From an uncultured Gammaproteobacteria bacterium (lineage in GTDB: Bacteria > Pseudomonadota > Gammaproteobacteria > Rariloculales > Rariloculaceae), in the NCBI GenBank assembly GCA_946887385.1, contig CAMPKU010000155.1:1-10795 (forward strand): a DNA stretch of 10,795 nt, in the 5' to 3' direction. Position numbers and translations under genes: made by a program. The stretch's first letter is position 1. Each line of letters begins with the position of its first letter. Below, piece after piece: positions 1 to 9,810 of this stretch. Below the pieces are notes generated by a model. It saw only the letters and a list, made by a program, of their open reading frames with translations. It did no database searches and was not told the origin of the DNA.

Positions 1-352
1 CGCCCGCTTTCGAGAGCTGCTCGAAGTGCCGGTCCAGGCTCGCGCGCAGCTCGGGCCGCGCGGCGAGAGCAGCGCCGGCGCGCGCCAGCACTACGAAGTC
101 CCACGGCGGCAGCGCGCGCTGCTGCCGAAACGACTCACGCGCCAGACGCTTCAGCTTGTTACGGTCCACTGCTCGTTTTGCGACGCGGCGAGAAACCGTT
201 AAGCCGAGCCGAGCGACGGGACGGCCGCTCGGTCGAGCGAGCACGGTGAAAAAGCGATCCGTCGAGCGAGCCGGCTCGGCGAACACTCGCCCGAACTCGG
301 CCGGCGCATGTAATCGTTGGTCCGGCGGGAACCGTGCCGTGTCGGGGAGCAA
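1..352 (-). CDS. rnpA: Ribonuclease P protein component, 3' end cut by window edge
   Basis: RnpA is the small basic protein that binds the RNase P RNA and helps it remove 5' leaders from pre-tRNAs. The minus frame reads FPPDQRLHAPAEFGRVF near the N-terminus, then LARPSGRPVARLGLTVSRRV, and then the family signature DRNKLKRLARESFR (about residues 66-79), whose Arg/Asn/Lys pattern is the RNA-binding RNR motif. About 117 codons are visible with no stop, so the C-terminus lies left of the window; the family is about 115-140 residues. No ATG or GTG lies near the expected start. TTG at 350-352 is the only usual start codon close to the conserved region, but it has no clear Shine-Dalgarno. It lies 23 bases after the rpmH stop, so rnpA is probably translated from the rpmH transcript. 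Family identity is certain; the start is not. Confidence 0.93.
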   Translation of the reverse strand, partial: MLPDTARFPPDQRLHAPAEFGRVFAEPARSTDRFFTVLARPSGRPVARLGLTVSRRVAKRAVDRNKLKRLARESFRQQRALPPWDFVVLARAGAALAARPELRASLDRHFEQLSKAG

Positions 353-375
353 CGTTGCGCCAAAACCGAAAGCCG

Positions 376-510
376 CTAAGGCGTGAGACGCGCGCGGCCC
401 TTCGCGCGGCGGCTGGCGAGAACCTTTCGTCCCGCACTCGTGGCCATGCGTGCGCGGAAGCCGTGCGTGCGCTTGCGGTGCAAATTGCTGGGTTGAAAGG
501 TTCGCTTCAT
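376..510 (-). CDS. rpmH: 50S ribosomal protein L34
   Basis: L34 is a very small, very basic protein of the large ribosomal subunit. The 44-residue product begins [20 protein letters not shown] and ends with KGRARLTP. This matches the bacterial L34 pattern in length and in the conserved KRT(F/Y)[11 protein letters not shown] and RRAKGR blocks. An in-frame ATG 23 codons upstream exists, but the L34 family begins at MKRTF, so the start at 510 is chosen. A GGGG stretch (rc of 519-522) sits 8 bases before it as a modest ribosome-binding site. The gene is divergent from dnaA and upstream of rnpA, the usual arrangement beside bacterial origins. Its probable promoter is at 578-607. Confidence 0.97.
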   Translation of the reverse strand: MKRTFQPSNLHRKRTHGFRARMATSAGRKVLASRRAKGRARLTP

Positions 511-577
511 GCTCGGTACCCCGCGCGGGCAAAAGTTCTTGGGAAAACAAGGATGTGGGACGATCGGGAAGCCGCGC

Positions 578-607
578 ACTGTACGCGGGCCGTCGTGCGG
601 CTGTCAA
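578..607 (-). promoter_or_regulatory. Probable sigma-70 promoter of rpmH-rnpA
   Basis: On the minus strand a perfect -35 hexamer TTGACA (607-602) is followed after 18 bases by TACAGT (583-578), a four-of-six match to TATAAT. Transcription would begin near 571, giving a leader of about 60 bases before the rpmH ATG. Strand, position and the perfect -35 all fit a strong ribosomal-protein promoter. The 18-base spacer and imperfect -10 leave some doubt. Confidence 0.6.
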
Positions 608-663
608 CCGCGCGAGCAAGGCGAACGGCAGCGGTTTCATGCTCGACGATCGCGTTTCGATGG

Positions 664-693
664 TTGTGGATAACTGCGGCGAAGGCATATTAG
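664..693 (+). promoter_or_regulatory. Tentative dnaA promoter
   Basis: TTGTGG (664-669) and TATTAG (688-693) are separated by 18 bases and would start transcription near 700, about 43 bases before the chosen dnaA start. Each hexamer matches the sigma-70 consensus only in part (3/6 and 4/6). The call rests mostly on location and on the short AT-rich patch GCATATTAG in otherwise GC-rich DNA. The -35 hexamer is inside the DnaA-box region, which would suit repression by DnaA. Confidence 0.35.
665..673 (-). promoter_or_regulatory. Consensus DnaA box upstream of dnaA
   Basis: The plus strand reads TGTGGATAA, so the minus strand carries TTATCCACA, the strict high-affinity DnaA box. It is the only perfect box I found in the rpmH-dnaA or dnaA-dnaN spacers. 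It lies 70 bases before the dnaA start and overlaps the likely -35 region. It could serve dnaA autoregulation, origin function or both. Confidence 0.75.
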
Positions 694-742
694 ACTGCCG
701 CTCTTCCCTGCATCGTCACATCAACCCACTTTGCGAGCTCCC

Positions 743-2092
743 GTGGCAGAGAACTCGGCGGTTTACTCGTCCCTTTGGATGCAATGCGCGCGCGCGCTCG
801 AAGCCGAGCTCTCGGAGCAGCAGTTCAACACGTGGATTCGGCCGTTGCAGCTCGTCGAGGACGGGCCGCTGCTGAAGCTGCTGGCACCGAACCGTTTCGT
901 CGTCGACTGGGTGAAGTCGCACTGTCTCGAGCAAATTCGCGTCTGGTGGACGCGTCACAGCGACGGCGCACCCGAGCTCCAGGTCGAGGTGGGCAGCCGG
1001 CCGAGCGTGCGCCGCGATGCGCCGGCGGCGGCCGCGGCTCCGGAGCCCGAGGCGCGCGCCGCCAACGCGCTCGGCGGACGGCTCAACAAAACCTTCACGT
1101 TCGACAGCTTCGTCGAAGGCAAGAGCAACCAGCTCGCGCGGGCGGCCGCGTACCAGGTGGCGCAAAATCCCGGCAGCGCCTACAACCCGTTGTTCATCTA
1201 CGGCGGCGTCGGGCTCGGTAAGACCCACCTGATGCACGCGATCGGCAACCTGATACTGGCACGCAACCCGGCGGCGAAAGTGGCGTATGTGCACTCCGAA
1301 CGGTTCGTCAGCGACATGGTGCGCGGCTTGCAGCACAACACGATCGCGGAGTTCAAGCGCAGCTACCGCTCGCTCGACGCGCTGCTGATCGACGACATTC
1401 AGTTTTTCGCCGGCAAAGACCGCTCGCAGGAGGAGTTCTTCCACACCTTCAACGCGTTGCTCGAGGGCCAACGGCAGATCATCCTCACCTGCGACCGCTA
1501 TCCGAAGGAAGTCACGGGCCTCGAGGAGCGGTTGAAATCGCGGTTCGGCTGGGGCCTCACGGTGGCCATTGAGCCGCCGGAGCTCGAGACGAGCGTGGCG
1601 ATCCTCATGAGCAAGGCGGCCGCGGAGGGCGAAACGTTACCGGAGGAGGTGGCGTTCTTTCTGGCGCAGCGAATCCGCTCGAACGTGCGCGAGCTCGAAG
1701 GCGCCCTGCGCCGCGTGCTCGCCAACTCGCGCTTCACGGGCCAGCCGATCACGCTGGCGTTTGCGAAAGACGCGCTGCGCGATGTGCTCGCGCTCCAGGA
1801 CAAGCTCGTCACCGTCGAGAACATCCAAAAGACGGTTGCGGAGTATTTCAAAATCAGAGTCGCCGACTTATTGTCCAAACGGCGCAGCCGTTCGATCGCG
1901 CGGCCGCGGCAGATCGCGATGGCGTTGGCCAAGGAGCTCACCACGCATAGCCTGCCGGAGATCGGCGACGAGTTCGGCGGCCGCGACCACACCACGGTGT
2001 TGCACGCGTGCCGGCGGATCAAGGAGTTGCGCGAAACGGAGACTCGGGTTGCCGAGGATTACAACAACCTGTGGAGAACCTTGACATCATAG
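743..2092 (+). CDS. dnaA: Chromosomal replication initiator protein DnaA
   Basis: DnaA is the AAA+ ATPase that binds DnaA boxes, melts oriC and recruits the replicative helicase. With a GTG start at 743 the product has 449 residues. Domain I is at the N-terminus ([18 protein letters not shown], then NTWIRPLQ). A short Ala/Pro/Arg-rich linker (domain II) of only some 30 residues follows; it is clearly shorter than in pseudomonads. The AAA+ core begins near [20 protein letters not shown], with Walker [10 protein letters not shown] at about 154-162 and Walker [10 protein letters not shown] at about 214-222. The C-terminal DNA-binding helix-turn-helix carries [12 protein letters not shown] at about 412-423. 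An in-frame TTG at 731 would add four residues; GTG is preferred because GAG lies five bases upstream and because homologues begin close to the LW motif. Likely autoregulated through the DnaA box at 665-673. Confidence 0.97.
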   Translation: MAENSAVYSSLWMQCARALEAELSEQQFNTWIRPLQLVEDGPLLKLLAPNRFVVDWVKSHCLEQIRVWWTRHSDGAPELQVEVGSRPSVRRDAPAAAAAPEPEARAANALGGRLNKTFTFDSFVEGKSNQLARAAAYQVAQNPGSAYNPLFIYGGVGLGKTHLMHAIGNLILARNPAAKVAYVHSERFVSDMVRGLQHNTIAEFKRSYRSLDALLIDDIQFFAGKDRSQEEFFHTFNALLEGQRQIILTCDRYPKEVTGLEERLKSRFGWGLTVAIEPPELETSVAILMSKAAAEGETLPEEVAFFLAQRIRSNVRELEGALRRVLANSRFTGQPITLAFAKDALRDVLALQDKLVTVENIQKTVAEYFKIRVADLLSKRRSRSIARPRQIAMALAKELTTHSLPEIGDEFGGRDHTTVLHACRRIKELRETETRVAEDYNNLWRTLTS

Positions 2093-2131
2093 GGTGACAG
2101 GCTGGGGACGGCCTGCGCCGGCGAAAAGCGT

Positions 2132-2151
2132 CCACAGACCGGCCACAGACC
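2132..2151 (+). repeat. 11-bp-period tandem repeat with CCACA cores
   Basis: CCACAGACC occurs at 2132-2140 and again at 2143-2151, joined by GG, so the copies lie one helical turn apart on the same face of DNA. CCACA is the 3' half of a DnaA box. With flanking bases the two 9-mers are GCGTCCACA (2128-2136, six of nine matches) and CCGGCCACA (2139-2147, five of nine). They may be weak DnaA sites; without the flanking box and AT-rich tract I would not call them. Confidence 0.5.
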
Positions 2152-2160
2152 CGGGGGCGT

Positions 2161-2169
2161 TTACGCACA
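2161..2169 (+). promoter_or_regulatory. Near-consensus DnaA box
   Basis: TTACGCACA differs from TTATNCACA only at the fourth base. It lies 10 bases after the CCACAGACC repeat and about 30 bases before the AT-rich tract, in the same orientation as the repeats. Confidence 0.5.
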
Positions 2170-2188
2170 CGATGGCGCGGGTGTAAGC

Positions 2189-2263
2189 CATTGATGAAGA
2201 TTAATAAAAGCCGCTTAACAACACGTTTCGTGGCCCTTAAGAACTACAGTAAGTAGATATATA
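2189..2263. other. AT-rich tract before dnaN (possible unwinding element)
   Basis: The tract is conspicuously AT-rich for this genome, with TTGATGAAGATTAATAAAAG and GTAAGTAGATATATA. Bases 2202-2210 read TAA TAA AAG, three in-phase triplets fitting the [T/A]A[G/A] pattern of DnaA-trio elements, though farther from a box than is typical. It may act as the duplex-unwinding region, as the dnaN promoter, or both. Confidence 0.4.
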
Positions 2264-2277
2264 CGCAGAGGCAATCT

Positions 2278-3375
2278 ATGAAGTTCAGCGCAGCGCGGGA
2301 AACTCTCCTCAAGCCCTTGCAGACCGTCGTAGGGGTGGTGGAGCGGCGGCAAACGATGCCGATTCTGAGCAACGTGCTGCTAAGCATCCAGGGATCGAAG
2401 CTCAGCATCACGGCCACCGACCTCGAGGTGGAGATGCTGGCCGAGGCCGAGGTGAAGGCCGACGGCAGCGGCGACATCACGGTCCCGGGCCGCAAGCTGC
2501 ACGACATCTTTCGCGCGCTGCCCGACGGCGTGCTCGTGGAGTTCAGCTTGAGCGGCGAGCGGCTGACGATCAAAGCGGGCCGAAGCCGCTTCACGCTCTC
2601 CACGCTGCGGGCGGCCGACTTTCCGACGATCGACGAAATCGCTGCAAAGCAAACTTTGCGGCTAAATAAGCCCGATCTGCGTCGATTGGTCGAGAAAACG
2701 CACTTTTCGATGGCCCAACAGGATGTGCGCTATTACCTGAACGGCTTGCTGCTCGAGACGGAAAAAAAGCGCCTGCGTGCCGTGGCCACCGACGGCCATC
2801 GACTGGCCTTGTCTGAAGTCGACTTGCTTGGCGCCGCGAGCCGCGACGAGCAATTGATCGTGCCGCGCAAAGGCGTCTTGGAGCTCAGCCGCCTGCTCGA
2901 TGGCGACGGCGAGGTGCAGCTGGCGCTGGGCGCTAATCACATTCGCGTCGAGTTAGACGGAGTTCGACTCACTTCGAAGCTCATTGACGGCCGTTTCCCC
3001 GAATATTCGCGTGTTGTGCCCGCCCAACCGAAAAACGTCATCAAGGCGGACCGCAACCTGTTACGCCACGCGCTGCAGCGCACGGCGATTTTGTCGAACG
3101 AGAAATATCGTGGCGTGCGCCTGGAGCTCAGCGAGAACTCCGTCGTGCTGCAGGCGAACAATCCCGAGCAAGAAGAGGCCGTCGAGACGCTCGAGGTCGA
3201 GTACACCGGCGATGCGATGGAGATCGGCTTCAACGTCAATTACCTGCTCGATGCGTTAGCGGCCGTCGATAGCGAGCAAGTGGAATTCGGTGTCACCGAC
3301 GCGAACTCCAGTTGCCTGATTCGCGAGCCCGGTAGCGACCATTCGAAGTTCGTCGTGATGCCGATGCGGCTGTAG
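2278..3375 (+). CDS. dnaN: DNA polymerase III beta subunit (sliding clamp)
   Basis: DnaN forms the dimeric ring that tethers DNA polymerase III to its template and serves as a docking platform for repair and replication proteins. The product has 365 residues, one less than E. coli DnaN. It begins MKFSAARETLLKPLQTVVGV and continues with the conserved TMPILSNVLL and the family block TDLEVEM. Later come YYLNGLLLE, VATDGHRLAL (start of the central clamp domain, about residues 150-180), DGRFPEYSRVVP and the C-terminal VVMPMRL, which contributes to the hydrophobic partner-binding pocket. The ATG has AGAGG at a six-base spacing. recF follows after 35 bases, so dnaN and recF are probably co-transcribed. 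Confidence 0.98.
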   Translation: MKFSAARETLLKPLQTVVGVVERRQTMPILSNVLLSIQGSKLSITATDLEVEMLAEAEVKADGSGDITVPGRKLHDIFRALPDGVLVEFSLSGERLTIKAGRSRFTLSTLRAADFPTIDEIAAKQTLRLNKPDLRRLVEKTHFSMAQQDVRYYLNGLLLETEKKRLRAVATDGHRLALSEVDLLGAASRDEQLIVPRKGVLELSRLLDGDGEVQLALGANHIRVELDGVRLTSKLIDGRFPEYSRVVPAQPKNVIKADRNLLRHALQRTAILSNEKYRGVRLELSENSVVLQANNPEQEEAVETLEVEYTGDAMEIGFNVNYLLDALAAVDSEQVEFGVTDANSSCLIREPGSDHSKFVVMPMRL

Positions 3376-3397
3376 CGCCGCGCGGCGGCGCGCCGCG
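3376..3397. repeat. Two overlapping 12-bp all-GC palindromes
   Basis: Between the dnaN stop and the recF ribosome-binding site, CGCCGCGCGGCG (3376-3387) and GCGGCGCGCCGC (3385-3396) are each perfect palindromes sharing three bases. Either could form a stable RNA hairpin just before GGGAG at 3401-3405. There is no following U-tract, so this is not an intrinsic terminator. It might dampen recF translation or protect the dnaN mRNA 3' end. Confidence 0.45.
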
Positions 3398-3410
3398 AAA
3401 GGGAGCTTCC

Positions 3411-6919
<3,509 letters not shown>

Positions 6920-6928
6920 CTATTTCCT

Positions 6929-7639
6929 TTAAGGCCGAAGCTCGGCCAGCGTAGCTTCGATCCACTGCTGCGCGCGCTCGTTGACGGCGCGCGGCTCGAG
7001 GCCTTGCGTCTCGATCGGCGGGCCGATCACGACGCGAATCGTGCCGGGCCTCTTGAGCCAACCGCGCCGCGGCCAGAAGTACCCGGCGTTGTGCGTCACC
7101 GGCACCACGGGCAACCCTTCGGCAGCCGCGAGCAGGGCGCCGCTCATGCCGTAGCGGCGCGTTTGCCCCACGGGCATGCGCGTGCCTTCGGGAAAGATCA
7201 TCACCCACAACCCTTCGGCGAGCCGCGCGCGTCCTTGCTCGATCACTTGCTGCACCGCCACGCCGCCGCCGCGCCGGTCGATCGCGATCGGCTGCAAGAG
7301 CCACAGCACCCAGCCGAGCACGGGTGCCCACATCAGCTCGCGCTTCAGCACCCACGTCTGCGGCGGAAAGATTCGCAGCTGCGCAATCGTCTCCCAGGCC
7401 GACGCGTGCTTGAGCAGCACCACGCTGCTGCGGGCCGGCAAGTGCTCGCGTCCCACGACTTCGTAGTTCAGCCGGCACAGCACGCGAAGCAGCCACAGCA
7501 CGGAGTCGACCCACAGAAGCACGGTGGTGTACGTCACACGTCGCGGAAACGGCGCTGTCAGCAGCACGAGCGCGCCGTAGAGCGGCACGGACAAAAACAA
7601 ATACAGCGTGAACGCAACCGAGCCGAGCCACTGCCGCAC
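6929..7639 (-). CDS. plsC: 1-acyl-sn-glycerol-3-phosphate acyltransferase (PlsC family)
   Basis: PlsC-family enzymes transfer an acyl chain to lysophosphatidic acid, giving phosphatidic acid for membrane phospholipids, at the inner membrane. The 236-residue product has an N-terminal hydrophobic segment (about residues 7-30). The active-site motif is KHASAWE (H78 to E83), so HX4E rather than the commoner HX4D; I recall this variant from other proteobacterial members with KHQSAWET. Then come KRELMWAPVLGW (99-110), substrate-binding FPEGTR (149-154) and VVPVTHNAG (178-186). The start is GTG at 7637-7639, seven bases after the gmhB stop, with AGG (7650-7652) upstream. It is the last gene of the glycyl-tRNA synthetase-gmhB-plsC unit and converges on gyrB with only nine bases between stops. 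Substrate preference (lysophosphatidic acid or another lysolipid) cannot be told from sequence. Confidence 0.9.
   Translation of the reverse strand: MRQWLGSVAFTLYLFLSVPLYGALVLLTAPFPRRVTYTTVLLWVDSVLWLLRVLCRLNYEVVGREHLPARSSVVLLKHASAWETIAQLRIFPPQTWVLKRELMWAPVLGWVLWLLQPIAIDRRGGGVAVQQVIEQGRARLAEGLWVMIFPEGTRMPVGQTRRYGMSGALLAAAEGLPVVPVTHNAGYFWPRRGWLKRPGTIRVVIGPPIETQGLEPRAVNERAQQWIEATLAELRP
6933..6947. terminator. Hairpin at the gyrB-plsC convergent junction, doubtful terminator
   Basis: GGCCGA-AGC-TCGGCC is a perfect six-base-pair stem with a three-base loop lying in the last codons of plsC, just past the gyrB stop. A second inverted repeat, GAAGCT (6937-6942) with AGCTTC (6953-6958), overlaps it and could compete. 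Read on the minus strand the stem is followed by TTAAAGG, a poor U-tract; on the plus strand there is none. With only nine bases between the convergent stops, any terminator must lie in coding sequence. Confidence 0.25.
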
Positions 7640-7646
7640 GCGCGCG

Positions 7647-8198
7647 TTACCTCGTCTCGCCGAGCAAGCTGCGGGCGGCGGCCGCCAGGTCGTCGAAGAC
7701 CGGCACGCGCCGCGCGCCGAGCAACGCTTCCGTGGCGGCGCCCGTTCCCGTGCGTACGAGCATCGGCTGCGCGCCCACGGCCTCCGCCGCCTCCACGTCG
7801 CTCAAGCGATCGCCGATGTACGGCGCTCCCACCACCGAAAGCTCGAGCTCGCGTTCGAGCGCGCGAAACATTCCGGGCCGAGGTTTGCGGCAGTCGCAGC
7901 CGTCGTCCGGAAGGTGCGGGCAGTAGTAGACGCCCGCAAGCTCGCCGCCGGCCGCTCGCACGCGCTCGCGCATGTGCCGATGGATCTGCGCCAGCGTGGC
8001 TTCATCGTAGAGCCCGCGGCCGATGCCCGACTGATTCGTGACGACGGCCACGCGCCAGCCGGCGCGATGCAGGGCAGCCAGCGCCTCGAGGCTGCCCGCG
8101 ATGGGCCGCCACTCGGCCACGGACTTGATGAACTCGCCCGAATCCTCGTTGATCACGCCGTCGCGGTCGATCATGACGAGCCCGGGGCGACCCGCCAT
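7647..8198 (-). CDS. gmhB: D-glycero-beta-D-manno-heptose 1,7-bisphosphate 7-phosphatase
   Basis: GmhB is a cytoplasmic HAD-family phosphatase that removes the 7-phosphate from D,D-heptose 1,7-bisphosphate on the way to ADP-heptose for the LPS inner core. The 183-residue product has the nucleophile motif DRDGVIN (D11 and D13), motif II VVTNQSGIGRG (52-62), the zinc-binding set YYCPHLPDDGCDCRKPRPGM (C93, H95, C101, C103) and the last HAD motif IGDRLSDVEAA (128-138). The CPHxPxDGCxCRKP block is diagnostic of GmhB within HAD phosphatases. The ATG at 8198 has GAGGG about nine bases upstream inside the end of the synthetase gene, only five bases separating the two genes. A longer frame to 8567 exists but overlaps the synthetase and lacks homology. 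Anomer preference (beta for LPS, alpha for some S-layer pathways) is inferred. Confidence 0.93.
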   Translation of the reverse strand: MAGRPGLVMIDRDGVINEDSGEFIKSVAEWRPIAGSLEALAALHRAGWRVAVVTNQSGIGRGLYDEATLAQIHRHMRERVRAAGGELAGVYYCPHLPDDGCDCRKPRPGMFRALERELELSVVGAPYIGDRLSDVEAAEAVGAQPMLVRTGTGAATEALLGARRVPVFDDLAAAARSLLGETR

Positions 8199-8203
8199 CG
8201 GTA

Positions 8204-9766
8204 TCAGCCCTCGAGCCGCTCGCCGAGCACGCTCGCGAGCTCGCCGACACTGACGCGTGTCTGCTCGCAGCTGTCGCGCTCGCGCACGGTTACGGAGCCC
8301 GCGCTCAGCGTGTCGCCGTCGACGGTGATGCAAAACGGCGTGCCGGCCTCGTCTTGGCGCCGATAACGCCGGCCGATCGCGCCCTTCTCGTCGTAGTAGA
8401 CGTTGAAGCGCTGCTTGAGCGTGCGATAAATCTCGAGCGCTTTCTCGGGCATGCCGTCTTTCTTCACGAGCGGGAACACGGCGGCCTTGATCGGCGCGAG
8501 GCGCGGATGCAGCTTGAGCACGGTGCGCGGCTCGCCGCCCACTTGGTCCTCGCTGAACGCGTCGCACAGAAACGCCAGCGTGCCGCGGTCGGCGCCGGCC
8601 GACGGCTCGATCACGTGCGGCAGATAGCGCCGCGCCTCCTCGTTCGGCTCTTGATCGTCGAAGTAGCGCAGATCCTTGCCGCTCGATTGCATGTGCTGAC
8701 GCAGGTCGAAGTCCGTGCGGTTCGCGATGCCCTCGAGCTCGCTGCGGCCGAACGGGAAGTCGTACTCCACGTCGGCGCAGCCCGCGGCATAGTGCGCGAG
8801 CTCTTCAGAATCGTGCTCGCGCAGATGCAGGTTCGACGGGTTCATACCGAGGTTCAGATACCACTGAAAGCGCCGCTCGCGCCAAAACTGATACCACTGC
8901 GCGGCCTCGCCTGCGCGGCAGAAAAACTCGATCTCCATCTGCTCGAACTCGCGGCTACGAAACGTGAAGTTGCGCGGGTTGATCTCGTTGCGAAACGCTT
9001 TACCGATCTGACCAATGCCGAACGGCACACGCACGCGCGCCGTGTCGCACACATTCTTGAAGTTCACGAAGATGCCCTGCGCCGTCTCGGGCCGCAGATA
9101 CGTGATGCTCGAGTTGTCCTCGAGCGCGCCCACGTGGGTCTTGAACATCAGGTTGAACGCACGCGGCGCCGTGAGCGTGCCGGGTGTGGAAGCACCGGGT
9201 GCGAGCACCTTGGCGCGCAATGTCTCGTCTTGCAGCGCGCCGGGCACCGCGATGGGCCGCGCTTCTTGCGCGTGCTTGTGCTTTTGCAGCGAGGCGATGC
9301 GTTTGCGGTGCGGCTCGAAAAGCTCGGCGGGGTCGGACTTGCCGATCTCGCCGGGCGAGGCGAACAGCACGTCGTCGTAGCGCTCGACCTTGCCGTCGGC
9401 GCCGATGAGCTCGAGCGCGAAGACGGCGAGCTGATCGGCGCGATAGCGCGCTCGCGTCTCGCGGTCGTCGACCATCGGATCGCTGAAGCCGCCGACGTGG
9501 CCGCTCGCTTCCCACACTTTCGGGTTCATCAGCAGCGCACTATCGAGGCCCACCATGCCGAAGGCCGAGGGTGCGCCCGAGGGCGTCGCCGTCTCGTCGT
9601 GGCGCGCCACCATGTCGTCCCACCACGCCTGCTTCAAGTTGCGCTTGAGCTCCACACCGAGCGGGCCGTAGTCCCACGCGCCGTTCAAGCCGCCGTAGAT
9701 CTCGCTCGAAGGAAAGATGAACCCCCGTCGCTTGCAGAGCGACACAATTTTTTCCATCGCGTCCAT
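8204..9766 (-). CDS. glyQS: Glycyl-tRNA synthetase, single-chain homodimeric type
   Basis: This class II enzyme charges tRNA-Gly with glycine. The 520-residue product is the single-polypeptide form, not the alpha or beta subunit of the tetrameric bacterial enzyme. It begins with KRRGFIFPSSEIYGGLNGAW and WDYGPLG, then LLMNPKVWEASGHVGGFSDP (79-98). Class II motif 2 spans FRNEINPRNFTFRSREFEQ (about 258-276). DVEYDFPFGRSELEGIANRT is at about 332-351 and motif 3, PSAGADRGTLAFL, at about 388-400. The C-terminal anticodon-binding domain (LAPIKAAVFPLVKK and onward) completes it. The start at 9766 has GGAAGG (9773-9778) at a six-base spacing; an in-frame ATG at 9850 lacks this and adds non-homologous sequence. 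After GFSDP the usual cysteine pair is replaced by DDRETRARYRADQL, so one zinc-binding site seems lost. It heads an operon with gmhB and plsC. Confidence 0.95.
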   Translation of the reverse strand: MDAMEKIVSLCKRRGFIFPSSEIYGGLNGAWDYGPLGVELKRNLKQAWWDDMVARHDETATPSGAPSAFGMVGLDSALLMNPKVWEASGHVGGFSDPMVDDRETRARYRADQLAVFALELIGADGKVERYDDVLFASPGEIGKSDPAELFEPHRKRIASLQKHKHAQEARPIAVPGALQDETLRAKVLAPGASTPGTLTAPRAFNLMFKTHVGALEDNSSITYLRPETAQGIFVNFKNVCDTARVRVPFGIGQIGKAFRNEINPRNFTFRSREFEQMEIEFFCRAGEAAQWYQFWRERRFQWYLNLGMNPSNLHLREHDSEELAHYAAGCADVEYDFPFGRSELEGIANRTDFDLRQHMQSSGKDLRYFDDQEPNEEARRYLPHVIEPSAGADRGTLAFLCDAFSEDQVGGEPRTVLKLHPRLAPIKAAVFPLVKKDGMPEKALEIYRTLKQRFNVYYDEKGAIGRRYRRQDEAGTPFCITVDGDTLSAGSVTVRERDSCEQTRVSVGELASVLGERLEG

Positions 9767-9772
9767 GACAGA

Positions 9773-9810
9773 CCTTCCAGCGGTACCCGATTGCGAGGCG
9801 GGCAAGTATA
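9773..9810 (-). promoter_or_regulatory. Probable promoter -10 and ribosome-binding site for the glycyl-tRNA synthetase operon
   Basis: On the minus strand TATACT (9810-9805) matches TATAAT at five of six bases and would start transcription near 9798. GGAAGG (9778-9773) lies six bases before the ATG at 9766, a strong ribosome-binding site that decides the start. No good -35 is seen 16-18 bases upstream of the -10. The leader of about 30 bases is too short for a T-box or a glycine riboswitch. Confidence 0.5.

Larger units (their letters stand above)
2093..2277. other. dnaA-dnaN spacer, candidate replication origin (oriC)
   Basis: This 185-base spacer moves from a GC-rich left half with DnaA-box-like elements to an AT-rich right half. 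Seen directly: CCACAGACC twice with an 11-base period (2132-2151), TTACGCACA at 2161-2169 (one mismatch from TTATNCACA), and from 2189 a tract with runs such as TTAATAAAAG and TAGATATATA. Box cluster plus AT-rich unwinding region is the usual form of a bacterial origin, and the spacers flanking dnaA are the usual site. Against it, no box here is perfect, while a perfect one lies upstream of dnaA. The tract must also hold the dnaN promoter, for which I see no convincing hexamer pair. The dnaN ribosome-binding site AGAGG is at 2267-2271. Confidence 0.45.

Noticed and set aside
716..1471. Minus-strand open frame of 251 codons opposite dnaA
   Set aside because: Antisense shadow of the DnaA N-terminal and AAA+ coding sequence; no recognisable motif or ribosome-binding site.
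2081..2109. Perfect TTGACA at the dnaA 3' end as a dnaN promoter -35
   Set aside because: At a 17-base spacing the would-be -10 is GGGGAC, and nearby spacings are no better.
2098..2115. CAGGC/GCCTG inverted repeat after dnaA as a terminator
   Set aside because: Only five pairs with an eight-base loop and no U-tract follow.
7004..8041. Open frame of 345 codons on the plus strand opposite plsC and gmhB
   Set aside because: It spans two well-supported minus-strand genes and their junction, and its Arg/Pro/Ala-rich translation shows no domain.
8199..8567. Upstream extension of gmhB by about 123 residues
   Set aside because: It overlaps the synthetase C-terminal coding region, is Arg/Ala-rich, and GmhB homologues begin near the DRDGVIN motif. 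ATG at 8198 has a usable ribosome-binding site.
9120..9145. CCCACGTGGG as a third parS site
   Set aside because: It shares only the CACGTG core and lacks the GTTC/GAAC arms of the two recF sites.
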